Shown: positions 1 through 7,120, counted from the stretch's first letter. The stretch is 10,475 nucleotides of DNA from an uncultured Desulfobulbaceae bacterium (GCA_947258675.1 CAMYJP010000054.1:3731-14205); one strand, 5' to 3'. Program-made: numbers and translations. Notes: generated by a model not told the origin, from the letters alone.

Positions 1-12
1 ATTTATTACTGA

Positions 13-40
13 CCGTAAACCGGCAACTGTAAACTGTAAA
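13..40. repeat. Heptameric tandem repeat, four units (CYGTAAA-like)
   Basis: Four consecutive 7-bp units can be read: CCGTAAA (13-19), CCGGCAA (20-26), CTGTAAA (27-33) and CTGTAAA (34-40). The last two are identical and the second is the most diverged. The array lies about 140 bp upstream of hypC and may be the edge of a longer array outside the window. No function is assigned. It could be a simple-sequence repeat in intergenic DNA or a cluster of binding sites. Confidence 0.5.
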
Positions 41-60
41 CCCTTCAAACGAGCTAGTTT

Positions 61-89
61 AAATACTAATTACTTATGAAATACTAATT
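61..89. repeat. Direct repeat AAATACTAATT x2 upstream of hypC
   Basis: The 11-bp sequence AAATACTAATT occurs at 61-71 and again at 79-89, an 18-bp period, about 90-120 bp upstream of the hypC start codon. Two same-direction copies in a promoter-proximal position could be paired operator sites for the hyp genes. No regulator is recognised, and in AT-rich DNA chance is a real alternative. Confidence 0.35.
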
Positions 90-169
90 GGTTCCGTTAC
101 GTCAGAAAGTTGAGTCATAAATAGGCCATACCCAGGCCGGTTCGCATTCAACCAGATTTAAGAATAATC

Positions 170-175
170 AAGGAG
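170..175 (+). promoter_or_regulatory. Ribosome binding site of hypC
   Basis: AAGGAG lies 5 nt before the ATG at 181. It is the clearest Shine-Dalgarno sequence of the hyp cluster and fixes the hypC start. Confidence 0.75.
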
Positions 176-180
176 ATACT

Positions 181-489
181 ATGTGCTTAGCAGTTCCCGG
201 TAAAATTATTGGAATTTTTGAGGAAGCAGGCCTGAAAATGGGCAACATCGATTATGCCGGTACCGTAAACAAGGCCTGTCTTGAATATATCCCTGATGTT
301 ACAGTCGGCCAGTATACGGTCGTTCACGCCGGATTCGCATTATCTATCATTGATGAGGCAGAGGCTTTGAAAAGCTATGAAGCCTGGGAAGAGCTGATTG
401 AAACAGCATCGAATCAAGGTGATGATCAATACAGCGATCAGCTGCGGACAATTCGCAGCTTGAAAAATGATATAAAAACAAAGGCCTAG
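181..489 (+). CDS. hypC: [NiFe] hydrogenase maturation chaperone HypC
   Basis: HypC/HupF/HybG chaperone of 102 residues. With HypD it forms the scaffold on which the Fe(CN)2CO group is assembled, and it then delivers that group to the large-subunit precursor in the cytoplasm. The protein starts with the diagnostic MCLAVPGK. Cys2 is the essential thiol of the family once Met1 is removed. The conserved His is visible at residue 49 (VHAGFAL, 48-54). The length is near or slightly above the usual 75-100 residues. The start is fixed by an AAGGAG site and by the requirement for Cys at position 2. It is the first gene of hypCDE here, and hypA, hypB and hypF are not in the window. It ends in TAG. The frame stays open for 39 codons after this stop, to a TGA overlapping the hypD ATG. 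Confidence 0.95.
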   Translation: MCLAVPGKIIGIFEEAGLKMGNIDYAGTVNKACLEYIPDVTVGQYTVVHAGFALSIIDEAEALKSYEAWEELIETASNQGDDQYSDQLRTIRSLKNDIKTKA

Positions 490-532
490 CTATTTTTCAG
501 ACGACCACAAGTTATATTTGCTCTATTTCAAA

Positions 533-582
533 GAGTATTTGAGGCGTCACCTAGCTGTCATAAGGTTAAGCATCAAATACTC
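533..582 (+). repeat. 10-bp inverted repeat between hypC and hypD (possible mRNA hairpin)
   Basis: GAGTATTTGA (533-542) is perfectly complementary to TCAAATACTC (573-582), with a 30-nt loop. An inner ACCT (549-552)/AGGT (563-566) pair could extend the structure. It sits in the 116-bp hypC-hypD spacer, 12 nt before the hypD Shine-Dalgarno. No T-run follows, so it is not a standard terminator. It could act as an mRNA processing or stabilising structure or uncouple the translation of the two genes. The pairing is seen in the sequence and the function is inferred. Confidence 0.45.
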
Positions 583-605
583 CTGGCAGGTGTTAAGGAA
601 CTAGA

Positions 606-1709
606 ATGAAATATCTCGATGAATACAGAAACCCGGTTTTGGCCAAAAAAATACTTGCAAACATTAAAGACACAGTCACCCGGTCATGGACCATTATGGA
701 AATTTGTGGGGGACAGACGCATTCCATTATCCGGAGCGGTATTGACCAACTGCTGCCCAGTGAAATTGAACTGGTGCACGGACCCGGCTGTCCGGTCTGT
801 GTAACACCTCTGGAGACAATTGATAAGGCAATTGCCATTGCCGGTTTGCCGGATGTTATTTTCTGTAGTTTCGGAGATATGCTGCGTGTCCCTGGGAGCA
901 CAAAAGACCTTCTGATGGTCAAATCTGAGGGGGGAGATATCCGTGTCGTCTATTCCCCATTGGAAGCAGTTAAAATTGCCCGCCGACACCCAGACAAAAA
1001 AGTTGTTTTTCTTGCTGTTGGCTTTGAAACTACTGCACCAGGCAATGCAATGGCCATAATGCAGGCGGCCAGGGAAGGACTAACTAATTTTTCCGAACTG
1101 GCAAGCCATGTTCTGGTCCCGCCGGCTATGAAAGCGCTGCTCTCTTCACCTGAAAACCGGGTTCAGGGTTATCTTGCAGCAGGTCATGTCTGCACTGTAA
1201 TGGGTTTGGAGGAGTACGACCCCATCGCAGAAGAATTCAAGGCACCTATCGTGGCCACAGGCTTTGAACCGATGGACATTCTTGAAGGAATTCTTCTCAT
1301 TGCGAAACAGCTTGAGGAAGGCCGCCATGATGTTGAAAATCAGTATACTCGATTGGTGCAAAGCCAAGGGAATAAGAAGGCAAAAGAAATGGTGAGCACT
1401 ATTTTTGAAATTTGTAATAGACAATGGCGGGGAATCGGTGAACTGCCGGCAAGCGGTCTGAGAATCAGAGACCAATTTGCAGGATTTGATGCCGAAAAAC
1501 TATATAATGTCCATGATTTGCATGTATTGGAATCAGAGAAATGCATTAGCGGCCAGATACTTCAAGGGATGAAAAAACCCGTCGAATGTTCTGCCTTCGG
1601 CAATGAGTGCGTTCCAGAGCATCCCTTGGGTGCTACCATGGTTTCAAGCGAAGGCGCCTGTGCAGCATATTATAAATACAATCGTAGAACTTCTGGACCA
1701 CAATCATAG
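606..1709 (+). CDS. hypD: [NiFe] hydrogenase maturation protein HypD
   Basis: HypD is the iron-sulfur protein that, bound to HypC, carries the Fe ion while it receives CN (from HypE) and CO. The sequence is 367 residues, normal for the family. The catalytic CGGQTH motif is at 34-39 (Cys34), followed by GPGCPVC at 59-65 (Cys62, Cys65), [10 protein letters not shown] at 89-98 and GFETTAPG at 139-146. The C-terminal cysteines C313, C328, C335 and C352 include the expected [4Fe-4S] ligands. The start has an AAGGAA site at 595-600. All key residues appear intact. The stop is TAG. After it the frame continues without interruption through nine sense codons into the hypE start, so the two proteins are separated only by this codon. 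Confidence 0.97.
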   Translation: MKYLDEYRNPVLAKKILANIKDTVTRSWTIMEICGGQTHSIIRSGIDQLLPSEIELVHGPGCPVCVTPLETIDKAIAIAGLPDVIFCSFGDMLRVPGSTKDLLMVKSEGGDIRVVYSPLEAVKIARRHPDKKVVFLAVGFETTAPGNAMAIMQAAREGLTNFSELASHVLVPPAMKALLSSPENRVQGYLAAGHVCTVMGLEEYDPIAEEFKAPIVATGFEPMDILEGILLIAKQLEEGRHDVENQYTRLVQSQGNKKAKEMVSTIFEICNRQWRGIGELPASGLRIRDQFAGFDAEKLYNVHDLHVLESEKCISGQILQGMKKPVECSAFGNECVPEHPLGATMVSSEGACAAYYKYNRRTSGPQS

Positions 1710-1736
1710 AAAAACATAACTTCAGGTATACCATTT

Positions 1737-2789
1737 ATGTCTATTGATCCTACTTCATTATTCTGCCCAATGCCCATTATGGATCATGATACTGTTCAGC
1801 TTGCCCATGGAAGCGGTGGCAGGTTGTCGGCTGATCTGATTGACAAGCTGTTTCTTCCAAGATTTGGCAATGCAATACTCAACAAACTGGAAGACCAGGC
1901 TCTGCTGGATTGTCCGGCAGGGCTTCTGGCTTTTTCAACTGATTCATTCGTTGTTGACCCTTTATTTTTCCCAGGTGGCAATATCGGAGAACTGGCAATT
2001 AACGGCACTATAAACGATATCTGCATGGGCGGCGCAAACCCCAGGTATATCAGTACGGCCTTTATCATTGAGGAAGGTTTTCCCATTGAAAATCTGCACC
2101 GTATTCTAATCTCAATGGAGCAGGCCGGAAAAGAGGCAGGGATAACAGTAGTCACCGGTGACACCAAGGTCGTCAACAAGGGAAGTTGTGATAAGCTCTT
2201 TATTACCACGGCCGGGATAGGATTTGTTCCGGAAGGGGTAGCTCTCTCAGCCGCTAACATTCAGCCCGGAGATGTTTTAATTCTTTCCGGCACCCTTGCA
2301 GACCATGGTATGGCCGTTATGACCAGCAGAGAAAACCTCTCCTTTCAAACGAAGATCCAAAGCGATACTGCAGCGCTTAACGGCCTGGTCGAGAGAATGA
2401 TTGGGATATCGAAAAACATTCGGGCCTTGCGTGACCCTACACGAGGAGGTTTGGCGACCACATTAAATGAATTTGCCAATTCATCTAAAATAGGTCTGGA
2501 AATTGTAGAGGAAAAAATCCCGGTTGCTCCGCCGGTGCGAGGAGCATGTGAAGTATTAGGGATTGATCCACTTTACGTAGCCAATGAGGGGAAACTGATT
2601 GCTGTTGTTCCGGAGACTATTGCTGAAAAAGTTCTGGAGGCGATGCATACACATCCTTTAGGGCAATTCGCTGAAATAATAGGTCGGGCAGTAGAAGAAC
2701 ATCCCGGAATTGTCACCATTGAGACATTGCTTGGAGCCAGCCGTATTGTAGACATGCCGGTAGGTGAACAACTACCAAGAATCTGCTAG
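1737..2789 (+). CDS. hypE: Hydrogenase maturation carbamoyl dehydratase HypE
   Basis: HypE is a PurM/AIR-synthase-like ATPase. It dehydrates the carbamoyl group placed on its C-terminal cysteine by HypF to a thiocyanate and passes cyanide to the HypC-HypD scaffold. Family motifs seen are HGSGG (24-28), FSTDSFVVDP (66-75), ELAINGTINDICMGG (85-99), VTGDTKVV (139-146), DPTRGG (233-238) and ANEGKL (282-287). The essential PRIC tail ends in Cys350. The length of 350 is slightly long because of about 14 extra N-terminal residues. ATGs at residues 12 and 15 are alternative starts, and residue 15 would match the usual family N-terminus better. The Shine-Dalgarno is weak (CAGGT near 1723-1727), so translation may be coupled to hypD. 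The gene is in the same frame as hypD, 27 bp downstream. Confidence 0.96.
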   Translation: MSIDPTSLFCPMPIMDHDTVQLAHGSGGRLSADLIDKLFLPRFGNAILNKLEDQALLDCPAGLLAFSTDSFVVDPLFFPGGNIGELAINGTINDICMGGANPRYISTAFIIEEGFPIENLHRILISMEQAGKEAGITVVTGDTKVVNKGSCDKLFITTAGIGFVPEGVALSAANIQPGDVLILSGTLADHGMAVMTSRENLSFQTKIQSDTAALNGLVERMIGISKNIRALRDPTRGGLATTLNEFANSSKIGLEIVEEKIPVAPPVRGACEVLGIDPLYVANEGKLIAVVPETIAEKVLEAMHTHPLGQFAEIIGRAVEEHPGIVTIETLLGASRIVDMPVGEQLPRIC

Positions 2790-3125
2790 CCTGAATATTT
2801 TATCTGCGACCGCACCATATGAACTATCCAAGCTGAACAAAACTTCCTCTCAATCTCCAGCAAATTAGAAACTTTTTTTCTTAAAATTTGTTCAATAGTT
2901 TATTTGATTTGCTACATTTTAAAGGGCTCGAAGCTCAATTATCCAAACTGGGGATTCAATTTTTAAAATAATTCCTGCCTGTCTACTCAAAAAATGTTTT
3001 AAAATCGTAAATTTATTATTAGGATAAATCAGTTGTCTTTTTTGCTTCTTTTTTTTTACTATGTAAACGATAAGTAAATTCTCTCTCCAAATATAGCTAT
3101 TTATTAATACATAAAAACTTAAATA
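2790..3125. other. AT-rich non-coding gap between hypE and the TPR gene
   Basis: This is 336 bp of AT-rich DNA. I find no convincing gene on either strand, no tRNA-like sequence and no clear terminator hairpin for the hyp operon. Homopolymer T runs occur at about 2873-2879 and 3048-3057. A weak promoter-like pair, TTGTCT (3033-3038) and TACTAT (3057-3062) with an 18-bp spacer, could serve the TPR gene. Both boxes match consensus at only 4 of 6 positions, so this is tentative. Confidence 0.4.
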
Positions 3126-4151
3126 ATGTTGAATCCAAGAAAGGCTGTCATTGATCTGTCTAAACAAGGCAGAGACTTTTTAAGAATGAAGCGTTACAAG
3201 GAGGCTGAAGCCACCTTTCGTGAAGCGCTTGGGCTTGATCCGAAGAATGCCTATATCCTGGTGGGGTTGGGAGATCTTTACCGGGTGATGAAACGATTCG
3301 AGGAGGCCATTAATTTTTATAGTCAGGTCTTGGAGTTTGACAAACTAAACATCTTTGCTCTTAGAGGAAGCGGTGACGCATACAGGGCCTTGCAGCAGCC
3401 TCTAAAAGCCGTACCTTTCTGGATGAAAGCCCTAGAGTGCAACGAGAGGGACACTCATTTATTAACCAGACTGGCCGATGCCTACATGAAAACGGGCAAT
3501 GTGATCGAATCTGAAAAGTTCTACCTCAAAGCCCTAGATATCGATCCAAAAGATAAATACGCATTAGTCGGGATTGGCAACCTTTACTACAAAACTGGTC
3601 AGGACCGTAATGCGCTAGCTTATTTTGAACAATTCCTGCGTCAAGATGATAAATATGTCGCTGTTCTCACAATGGTAGGCAACATCTTTCGGAGGTTGAA
3701 GGACTTTGAAAAAGCAGTGCTTCACTTTGAAAAAGCACTGGAACAGGAACCGTGGAACGCCTTTGCACTTTATGGCATAGGGGATTGTCAACGCTGGATG
3801 AAAAACTATGAGCAGGCTATTTTCTGGTGGCTCAAATTACTTGAGCGGGAGCCGGAAAACCAGGTTGTGCATTCCAGGGTTGGAGACGCCTTTTTCAATC
3901 TTGATAATCTGGAAAAGGCGATGGAACATTATAAAATGAGCCTGCGGAATGGTTTTGAACTGTATGCTTTACTCGGCCTTTCCGGAATATATCGCCACCG
4001 GGGTGACTTTGAACAGGCAGAAGCCTGTTGCAAGGAAATCCTGACCAAGGTCCCGAATCACTATCGTGGATTAAAAGAATTAATTGAAATCTATGAGACC
4101 AAAGGGGATATTGAAAAAGCGGATGAAATCCGTACACAATTAAACGCTTAA
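3126..4151 (+). CDS. Tetratricopeptide-repeat (TPR) protein
   Basis: A 341-residue protein made almost entirely of TPRs. The repeats run with a strict 34-residue period from about residue 42 to 245 (units starting near 42, 76, 110, 144, 178 and 212). A 32-residue unit follows (246-277), then two looser ones to the C-terminus, and one at the N-terminus (about 8-41), giving about ten helix pairs. The signature residues recur: G/A at position 8, Y/F at 11, A at 20, F/Y at 24, A/L at 27 and P at 32 (for example ALGLDPKN, ALDIDPKD, ALEQEPWN). No signal peptide, membrane segment or catalytic domain is visible, so it is probably a cytoplasmic protein-protein scaffold. No Shine-Dalgarno precedes the ATG, so the exact start is less certain; Met21 is an alternative but would cut the first repeat. 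The partner is unknown. Proximity to hypE does not prove a hydrogenase role, since a 336-bp gap separates them. Confidence 0.88.
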   Translation: MLNPRKAVIDLSKQGRDFLRMKRYKEAEATFREALGLDPKNAYILVGLGDLYRVMKRFEEAINFYSQVLEFDKLNIFALRGSGDAYRALQQPLKAVPFWMKALECNERDTHLLTRLADAYMKTGNVIESEKFYLKALDIDPKDKYALVGIGNLYYKTGQDRNALAYFEQFLRQDDKYVAVLTMVGNIFRRLKDFEKAVLHFEKALEQEPWNAFALYGIGDCQRWMKNYEQAIFWWLKLLEREPENQVVHSRVGDAFFNLDNLEKAMEHYKMSLRNGFELYALLGLSGIYRHRGDFEQAEACCKEILTKVPNHYRGLKELIEIYETKGDIEKADEIRTQLNA

Positions 4152-4196
4152 AAACACACGCCGCCAGTTTAAACATCATGTAAGACGCAATTCCAG

Positions 4197-4262
4197 ATTA
4201 TTCAGCTTATATGCGATTGCATTCGTCTTCGATTTTATTACCCTTGCTCTGTGCTGAATAAT
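4197..4262. repeat. 10-bp inverted repeat between convergent TPR gene and dtd
   Basis: ATTATTCAGC (4197-4206) pairs perfectly with GCTGAATAAT (4253-4262) across a 46-nt loop. The loop holds a smaller hairpin, ATGC-gatt-GCAT (4211-4222). The element occupies most of the 149-bp space between the 3' ends of the two convergent genes. It could mark a bidirectional transcription end, but the arms are AT-rich and the loop is long. Function is inferred only. Confidence 0.35.
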
Positions 4263-4300
4263 TTATTCACACTATTGTTCTTTTACGCATTCAAAAACGA

Positions 4301-4750
4301 TCAAAAAGTTTTAGAAGAATCGAGCAACAGGGTAACAGGCCCTTTGTTTACAAGAGATACTTCCATCATTGCCCTGAATTCTCCGGTAACAACTGCGACT
4401 CCTTTTTTTTTAATTTCTTCGATAAAAACCTGGTAGAGTTCTTCAGCATGGCGGGGCGGCGCCGCACCTGCATAACTTGGACGTCGTCCTTTCCGACAGT
4501 CACCGAATAGAGTAAATTGTGAAATAACCAAAACCTTCCCGCCAACATTCAGTACAGAACGATTCATAAGTCCTTTCTCATCCTGAAAAATCCTCAGATG
4601 AATAATTTTTTCAGCAAGATAGACGGCATCCTTCTCGCTGTCCTCCTTATGAACACCTAGGAATACAACCAGTCCTTCCCCAATGCTGCCCTTGACCTTT
4701 TTGTTAACACTAACCGATCCCTTGTCAACCAACTGGACAACAGCTCTCAT
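4301..4750 (-). CDS. dtd: D-aminoacyl-tRNA deacylase
   Basis: DTD hydrolyses the ester bond of D-aminoacyl-tRNAs, and of glycyl-tRNA(Ala), as a cytoplasmic proofreading step in translation. The protein has 149 residues (family about 145) and starts with the typical MRAVVQ. The two active-site motifs are present: SQFTLFGD at 77-84, and the Gly-cisPro segment NKGPVT at 135-140, which normally enforces rejection of L-amino acids. [11 protein letters not shown] (89-99) is also characteristic. The residue before Ala in the FxA stretch near 125-127 is Arg, where other members often have Gly or Ala; this is a tolerated-looking variation. The Shine-Dalgarno is weak. The stop is TGA, the only one in the window. 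The gene is convergent with the TPR gene and divergent from the PilZ gene. Confidence 0.95.
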   Translation of the reverse strand: MRAVVQLVDKGSVSVNKKVKGSIGEGLVVFLGVHKEDSEKDAVYLAEKIIHLRIFQDEKGLMNRSVLNVGGKVLVISQFTLFGDCRKGRRPSYAGAAPPRHAEELYQVFIEEIKKKGVAVVTGEFRAMMEVSLVNKGPVTLLLDSSKTF

Positions 4751-4867
4751 ACACTTGGCCCCGAATTATCAATTTTATAATACTGACAGCTGGTTACCAA
4801 ACTTCCTATTTTTCAATACACCTTTTATTGTATGTATTCACCTCTGATTTGACAACCGCAGGTCACC

Positions 4868-4895
4868 TTGACAAGCCTGTATGGGTAATTATCTT
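4868..4895 (+). promoter_or_regulatory. Sigma70-type promoter of the PilZ gene
   Basis: A perfect -35 box, TTGACA (4868-4873), is followed after 16 bp by TATCTT (4890-4895), a 4-of-6 match to the -10 consensus. Transcription would begin about 85 bp upstream of the PilZ start codon. A second TTGACA at 4849-4854 has no good -10 partner. The last base of the -10 box is the first base of a Fur-box-like operator, which supports this as a regulated promoter. Confidence 0.55.
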
Positions 4896-4913
4896 TTAAT
4901 GAGAATCATTTTC
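4895..4913 (+). promoter_or_regulatory. Fur-box-like operator over the PilZ promoter
   Basis: The 19 bases match the classical Fur consensus GATAATGATAATCATTATC at 15 positions. The inner 7-1-7 core TGAGAATCATTTTCA (4900-4914) matches TGATAATCATTATCA at 13 of 15. It lies across the -10/+1 region of the predicted promoter, the usual position for iron-dependent repression. The match is seen in the sequence; binding by Fur is inferred. Related metalloregulators of the Fur family (Zur, PerR) bind similar sites and are possible alternatives. Confidence 0.65.
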
Positions 4914-4984
4914 AAAAAAAACTGGGACTTCACTCGCCTTAATGAAAGTCATCACCTTACAACTTTCTGGCGGAGGATTAAACT

Positions 4985-5428
4985 ATGAACAACGCCAAAC
5001 AACTCATTAAAAGAAGGCAACACAGACGTAGAAAAATTTCGGGACACATTATGGTCTCAAATACAGCCCATAATGGACCTATTATCGACATAAGTTTGGG
5101 TGGAGCCTCGTTTCAATATGTTGAGGATAACGAGTGCCAAGATACAGGAATTAAACTCGGAACCATCATCGGCAGTGACCTTTGCCTGAGCCAGATACCA
5201 ATTGAAGCGGCCAATGTTTCCAAACAGAAGAAGGGAAATATTGTACTCTGTCGGTGCGGCTTAAAATTCGGAGAATTATTACCGGAATCCAAAAAGAAAC
5301 TAACCCAATTCTTGCTCAACCACTCCTTAAATCGGGAAAAAAGCAAATTGCGCGCCAACCTTAAGGTTCTGAAGGGAAATAAGAACAGCAACAATATGAG
5401 AGATCACCGCCGTCCAATAGACAAATAG
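4985..5428 (+). CDS. PilZ-domain protein (probable c-di-GMP receptor)
   Basis: A small single-domain PilZ protein of 147 residues. PilZ domains bind cyclic di-GMP through an N-terminal RxxxR loop and a D/NxSxxG motif. Both are present: R10-x3-R14 and R11-x3-R15 in an Arg-rich stretch, and D35-I-S37-L-G-G40. CRCGLKFGEL at about 89-99 fits the last beta-strand. Residues from about 112 onward form a Lys/Arg/Asn-rich tail with no recognised domain. There is no signal peptide or membrane segment, so it is likely a cytoplasmic adaptor changing motility, exopolysaccharide or enzyme activity upon c-di-GMP binding; the target is unknown. A strong Shine-Dalgarno (CGGAGGA, 4971-4977) sets the start. The Fur-like operator upstream suggests expression in iron limitation. 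It appears monocistronic, with a TAG stop, and converges on the radical SAM gene. Confidence 0.85.
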   Translation: MNNAKQLIKRRQHRRRKISGHIMVSNTAHNGPIIDISLGGASFQYVEDNECQDTGIKLGTIIGSDLCLSQIPIEAANVSKQKKGNIVLCRCGLKFGELLPESKKKLTQFLLNHSLNREKSKLRANLKVLKGNKNSNNMRDHRRPIDK

Positions 5429-5516
5429 TTCACACCTTGCAAAGATCTGCTCACGCAAACCTACATAATTTCCTTTATTACATTCTGCCGTAAGAGCTTA
5501 GCTCAGTGCTCAATAA

Positions 5517-6443
5517 CTAAATTCGTGAACCGACAGAATGATAACATGCCTCCCGATCAACAAGTGGTAAGGCTAGAAAATCATTTATTTCAGCGAGCAT
5601 CTCATTCTTATTCTCTTTCAGCAAACCGGATATGCGGATATAATTATTTTCATGATCACATAGTATATAGGTGGCAATGCTGTTGAGATGTTCAAGCAGC
5701 ATTTTGAGCTCCAATATAGTCCCTTCAGGAGTCTGCTGACTAAATCTTCCGAAACGTATTTCATCGAGAAGAGGATTTTCAGGCCCGCCAAAAGTGGTGT
5801 CACCGCCGTACAGCCAAAGTCTTCGAAGGCGAACAAATTCAGGCTCTATTTCATTTATAAGCTTTGCAGTTTCAAGAATATGGTTATGCCAGTTATCTGA
5901 GCCGCCCAAGCCAAGAAGGACGTAAAAGGAGATTTCTATTCCAGCCTCTTTGAGCCAATCAGCCGTTTCCTTAATTATTTTTCTAGATTGTCCTTTCCTA
6001 TGATATCGAAGAGTTGCATCATCGCCGGATTCAAGGCCTATATGCACCCTGTTTAATCCAGCTTTAGAGAGTTCCTTAATGGCCTCTTTTTTCAGCTGCC
6101 AAAGTGTTGATGCCCTGGCATAACAGGTCAAACGATCGATCGAAAAAAAACGCCGAATGTATCGTGCAATTTCAGAAATTGCATCCACGCCAGTCAGTAA
6201 AGGATCTGCATCTCCGAGGAACACTGTGTCTCTTTGCACGCCTTTTTGTTTGAAGGTATCTATGTCTCGCTTGATTTCAGTAACTGATCGAATGGAAAAC
6301 TCCGGCACCCCCAGATGAGGATAAATACCACAGAAACGGCAGCGATTCCATTTACAACCTCTTGTCACACGAATGAGAAGGCTCCGGTATTCACTGGGCG
6401 GCCTGATAACTGGAATTTCCGGGGAGTCATTGATGAGTGCCAT
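5517..6443 (-). CDS. Radical SAM protein, CX4CX2C type, function unknown
   Basis: A 308-residue radical SAM enzyme. The cluster-binding motif is GCKWNRCRFCG at 29-39, with Cys30, Cys35 and Cys38 in CX4CX2C spacing rather than the common CX3CX2C. FLGDADP (75-81) follows, then a GLNRVHIGLESG segment (about 133-144) matching the SAM-binding strand of Elp3/HemN-like enzymes, and later LGLGGSDNWHNH and YGGDTTFG. There is no cobalamin-binding domain, no TRAM domain and no extra Cys-rich SPASM region. It resembles the stand-alone Elp3/MiaB-like radical SAM proteins of anaerobes, whose substrates are mostly unknown. No Shine-Dalgarno is visible before the ATG, and no alternative Met lies close by. 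No operon partner exists, since both flanks are non-coding, so context gives no substrate. The stop is TAG. Confidence 0.85.
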   Translation of the reverse strand: MALINDSPEIPVIRPPSEYRSLLIRVTRGCKWNRCRFCGIYPHLGVPEFSIRSVTEIKRDIDTFKQKGVQRDTVFLGDADPLLTGVDAISEIARYIRRFFSIDRLTCYARASTLWQLKKEAIKELSKAGLNRVHIGLESGDDATLRYHRKGQSRKIIKETADWLKEAGIEISFYVLLGLGGSDNWHNHILETAKLINEIEPEFVRLRRLWLYGGDTTFGGPENPLLDEIRFGRFSQQTPEGTILELKMLLEHLNSIATYILCDHENNYIRISGLLKENKNEMLAEINDFLALPLVDREACYHSVGSRI

Positions 6444-6541
6444 AATGATTGATCTATTAAGCTGCTATTCTGAAGGCTGGGCTGAGCGAATAGATTAAGG
6501 AATTATTTGAATGTAAATAATCCGGCGGAGCATCTCTTTTG

Positions 6542-6556
6542 GAGAATTTAATTCTC
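6542..6556. repeat. 15-bp palindrome GAGAATT-t-AATTCTC
   Basis: Perfect 7-bp arms surround a single central T, about 100 bp upstream of the radical SAM start codon. The compact, near-contiguous symmetry is typical of a dimeric repressor operator rather than an RNA hairpin. The cognate regulator cannot be named. Confidence 0.4.
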
Positions 6557-6852
6557 TATACATTGCAAGTTTACCTTATGTATACAGATCGTATGCAAAA
6601 AATCGATTTCCAGTTCTCGCTTCTCTTCGCTTGGCTCCTCTTAACAAAATCTCAATACAACAGGGAATTGTTGATGGAAATGGTCCAAAACTGCCTTCCA
6701 ATAAATGATAAAATTGCCGTTATTTTATATTAATATCCATATTATAGCAAACCGCATCCGGTCCTTAAAAAACCTCCTGCTCAGCTGTCCTTCTTCTTCA
6801 GCCTCCAGAAAAAGCACCTGTCGTGCCCATGAAAAATAGTGCGGATAGAATT

Positions 6853-6865
6853 ATCAATAATTGAT
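6853..6865. repeat. 13-bp palindrome ATCAAT-a-ATTGAT
   Basis: Perfect 6-bp arms around a central A. The half-site ATCAAT is shared with the palindrome at 7107-7120, so both could bind the same factor. It lies 350 bp upstream of the TAXI receptor, which is far for direct promoter control. AT-rich composition makes coincidence plausible. Confidence 0.3.
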
Positions 6866-7106
6866 TGATGAAGAATTCCGTGCAATTTACTTTATAATTA
6901 TTACTATCAACATAAATAATACGAAAAATTGATGCCCATTTCAGAAAAAACAAAGATGTTTGTTTTATTGATTTAATGAGGTTCGAATCCAAATACAGTT
7001 TCTCGAAACACACTCCATACTTCTCATTTTTTAATACTTATTATCCTGATAAAGTCACATAATACTAGAAATATTCCGAACACAAATTTGCTGAAACCAT
7101 GATCTG

Positions 7107-7120
7107 TAATCAATTGATTA
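7107..7120. promoter_or_regulatory. Perfect 14-bp palindrome upstream of the TRAP operon (candidate operator)
   Basis: TAATCAATTGATTA is fully self-complementary over 14 bp and lies 94 bp before the TAXI receptor start codon. This is a suitable place for a transcription-factor site controlling the transporter. The half-site ATCAA recurs in the palindrome at 6853-6865. The symmetry is seen in the sequence and the operator role is inferred. Confidence 0.4.

Noticed and set aside
181..2789. Selenocysteine (TGA) sites in the hyp genes
   Set aside because: No in-frame TGA interrupts hypC, hypD or hypE, and all expected cysteines are encoded as TGT or TGC.
5429..5516. Terminator between the convergent PilZ and radical SAM genes
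   Set aside because: Only a 5-bp palindrome, GAGCT-t-AGCTC (5495 region), is present, without a T-run, which is too short for a credible terminator.
6539..6733. Possible 64-residue gene on + starting at TTG, with GGCGGAG upstream
   Set aside because: The start codon is rare, composition is AT-driven, no family is recognised and a palindrome overlaps the start. It is not enough to call a gene.
6798..7013. Possible 71-residue gene on - with a hydrophobic stretch
   Set aside because: It needs a GTG start with a purine-rich site only 1 nt away, and the sequence is low-complexity. It is most likely a chance open frame in AT-rich DNA.
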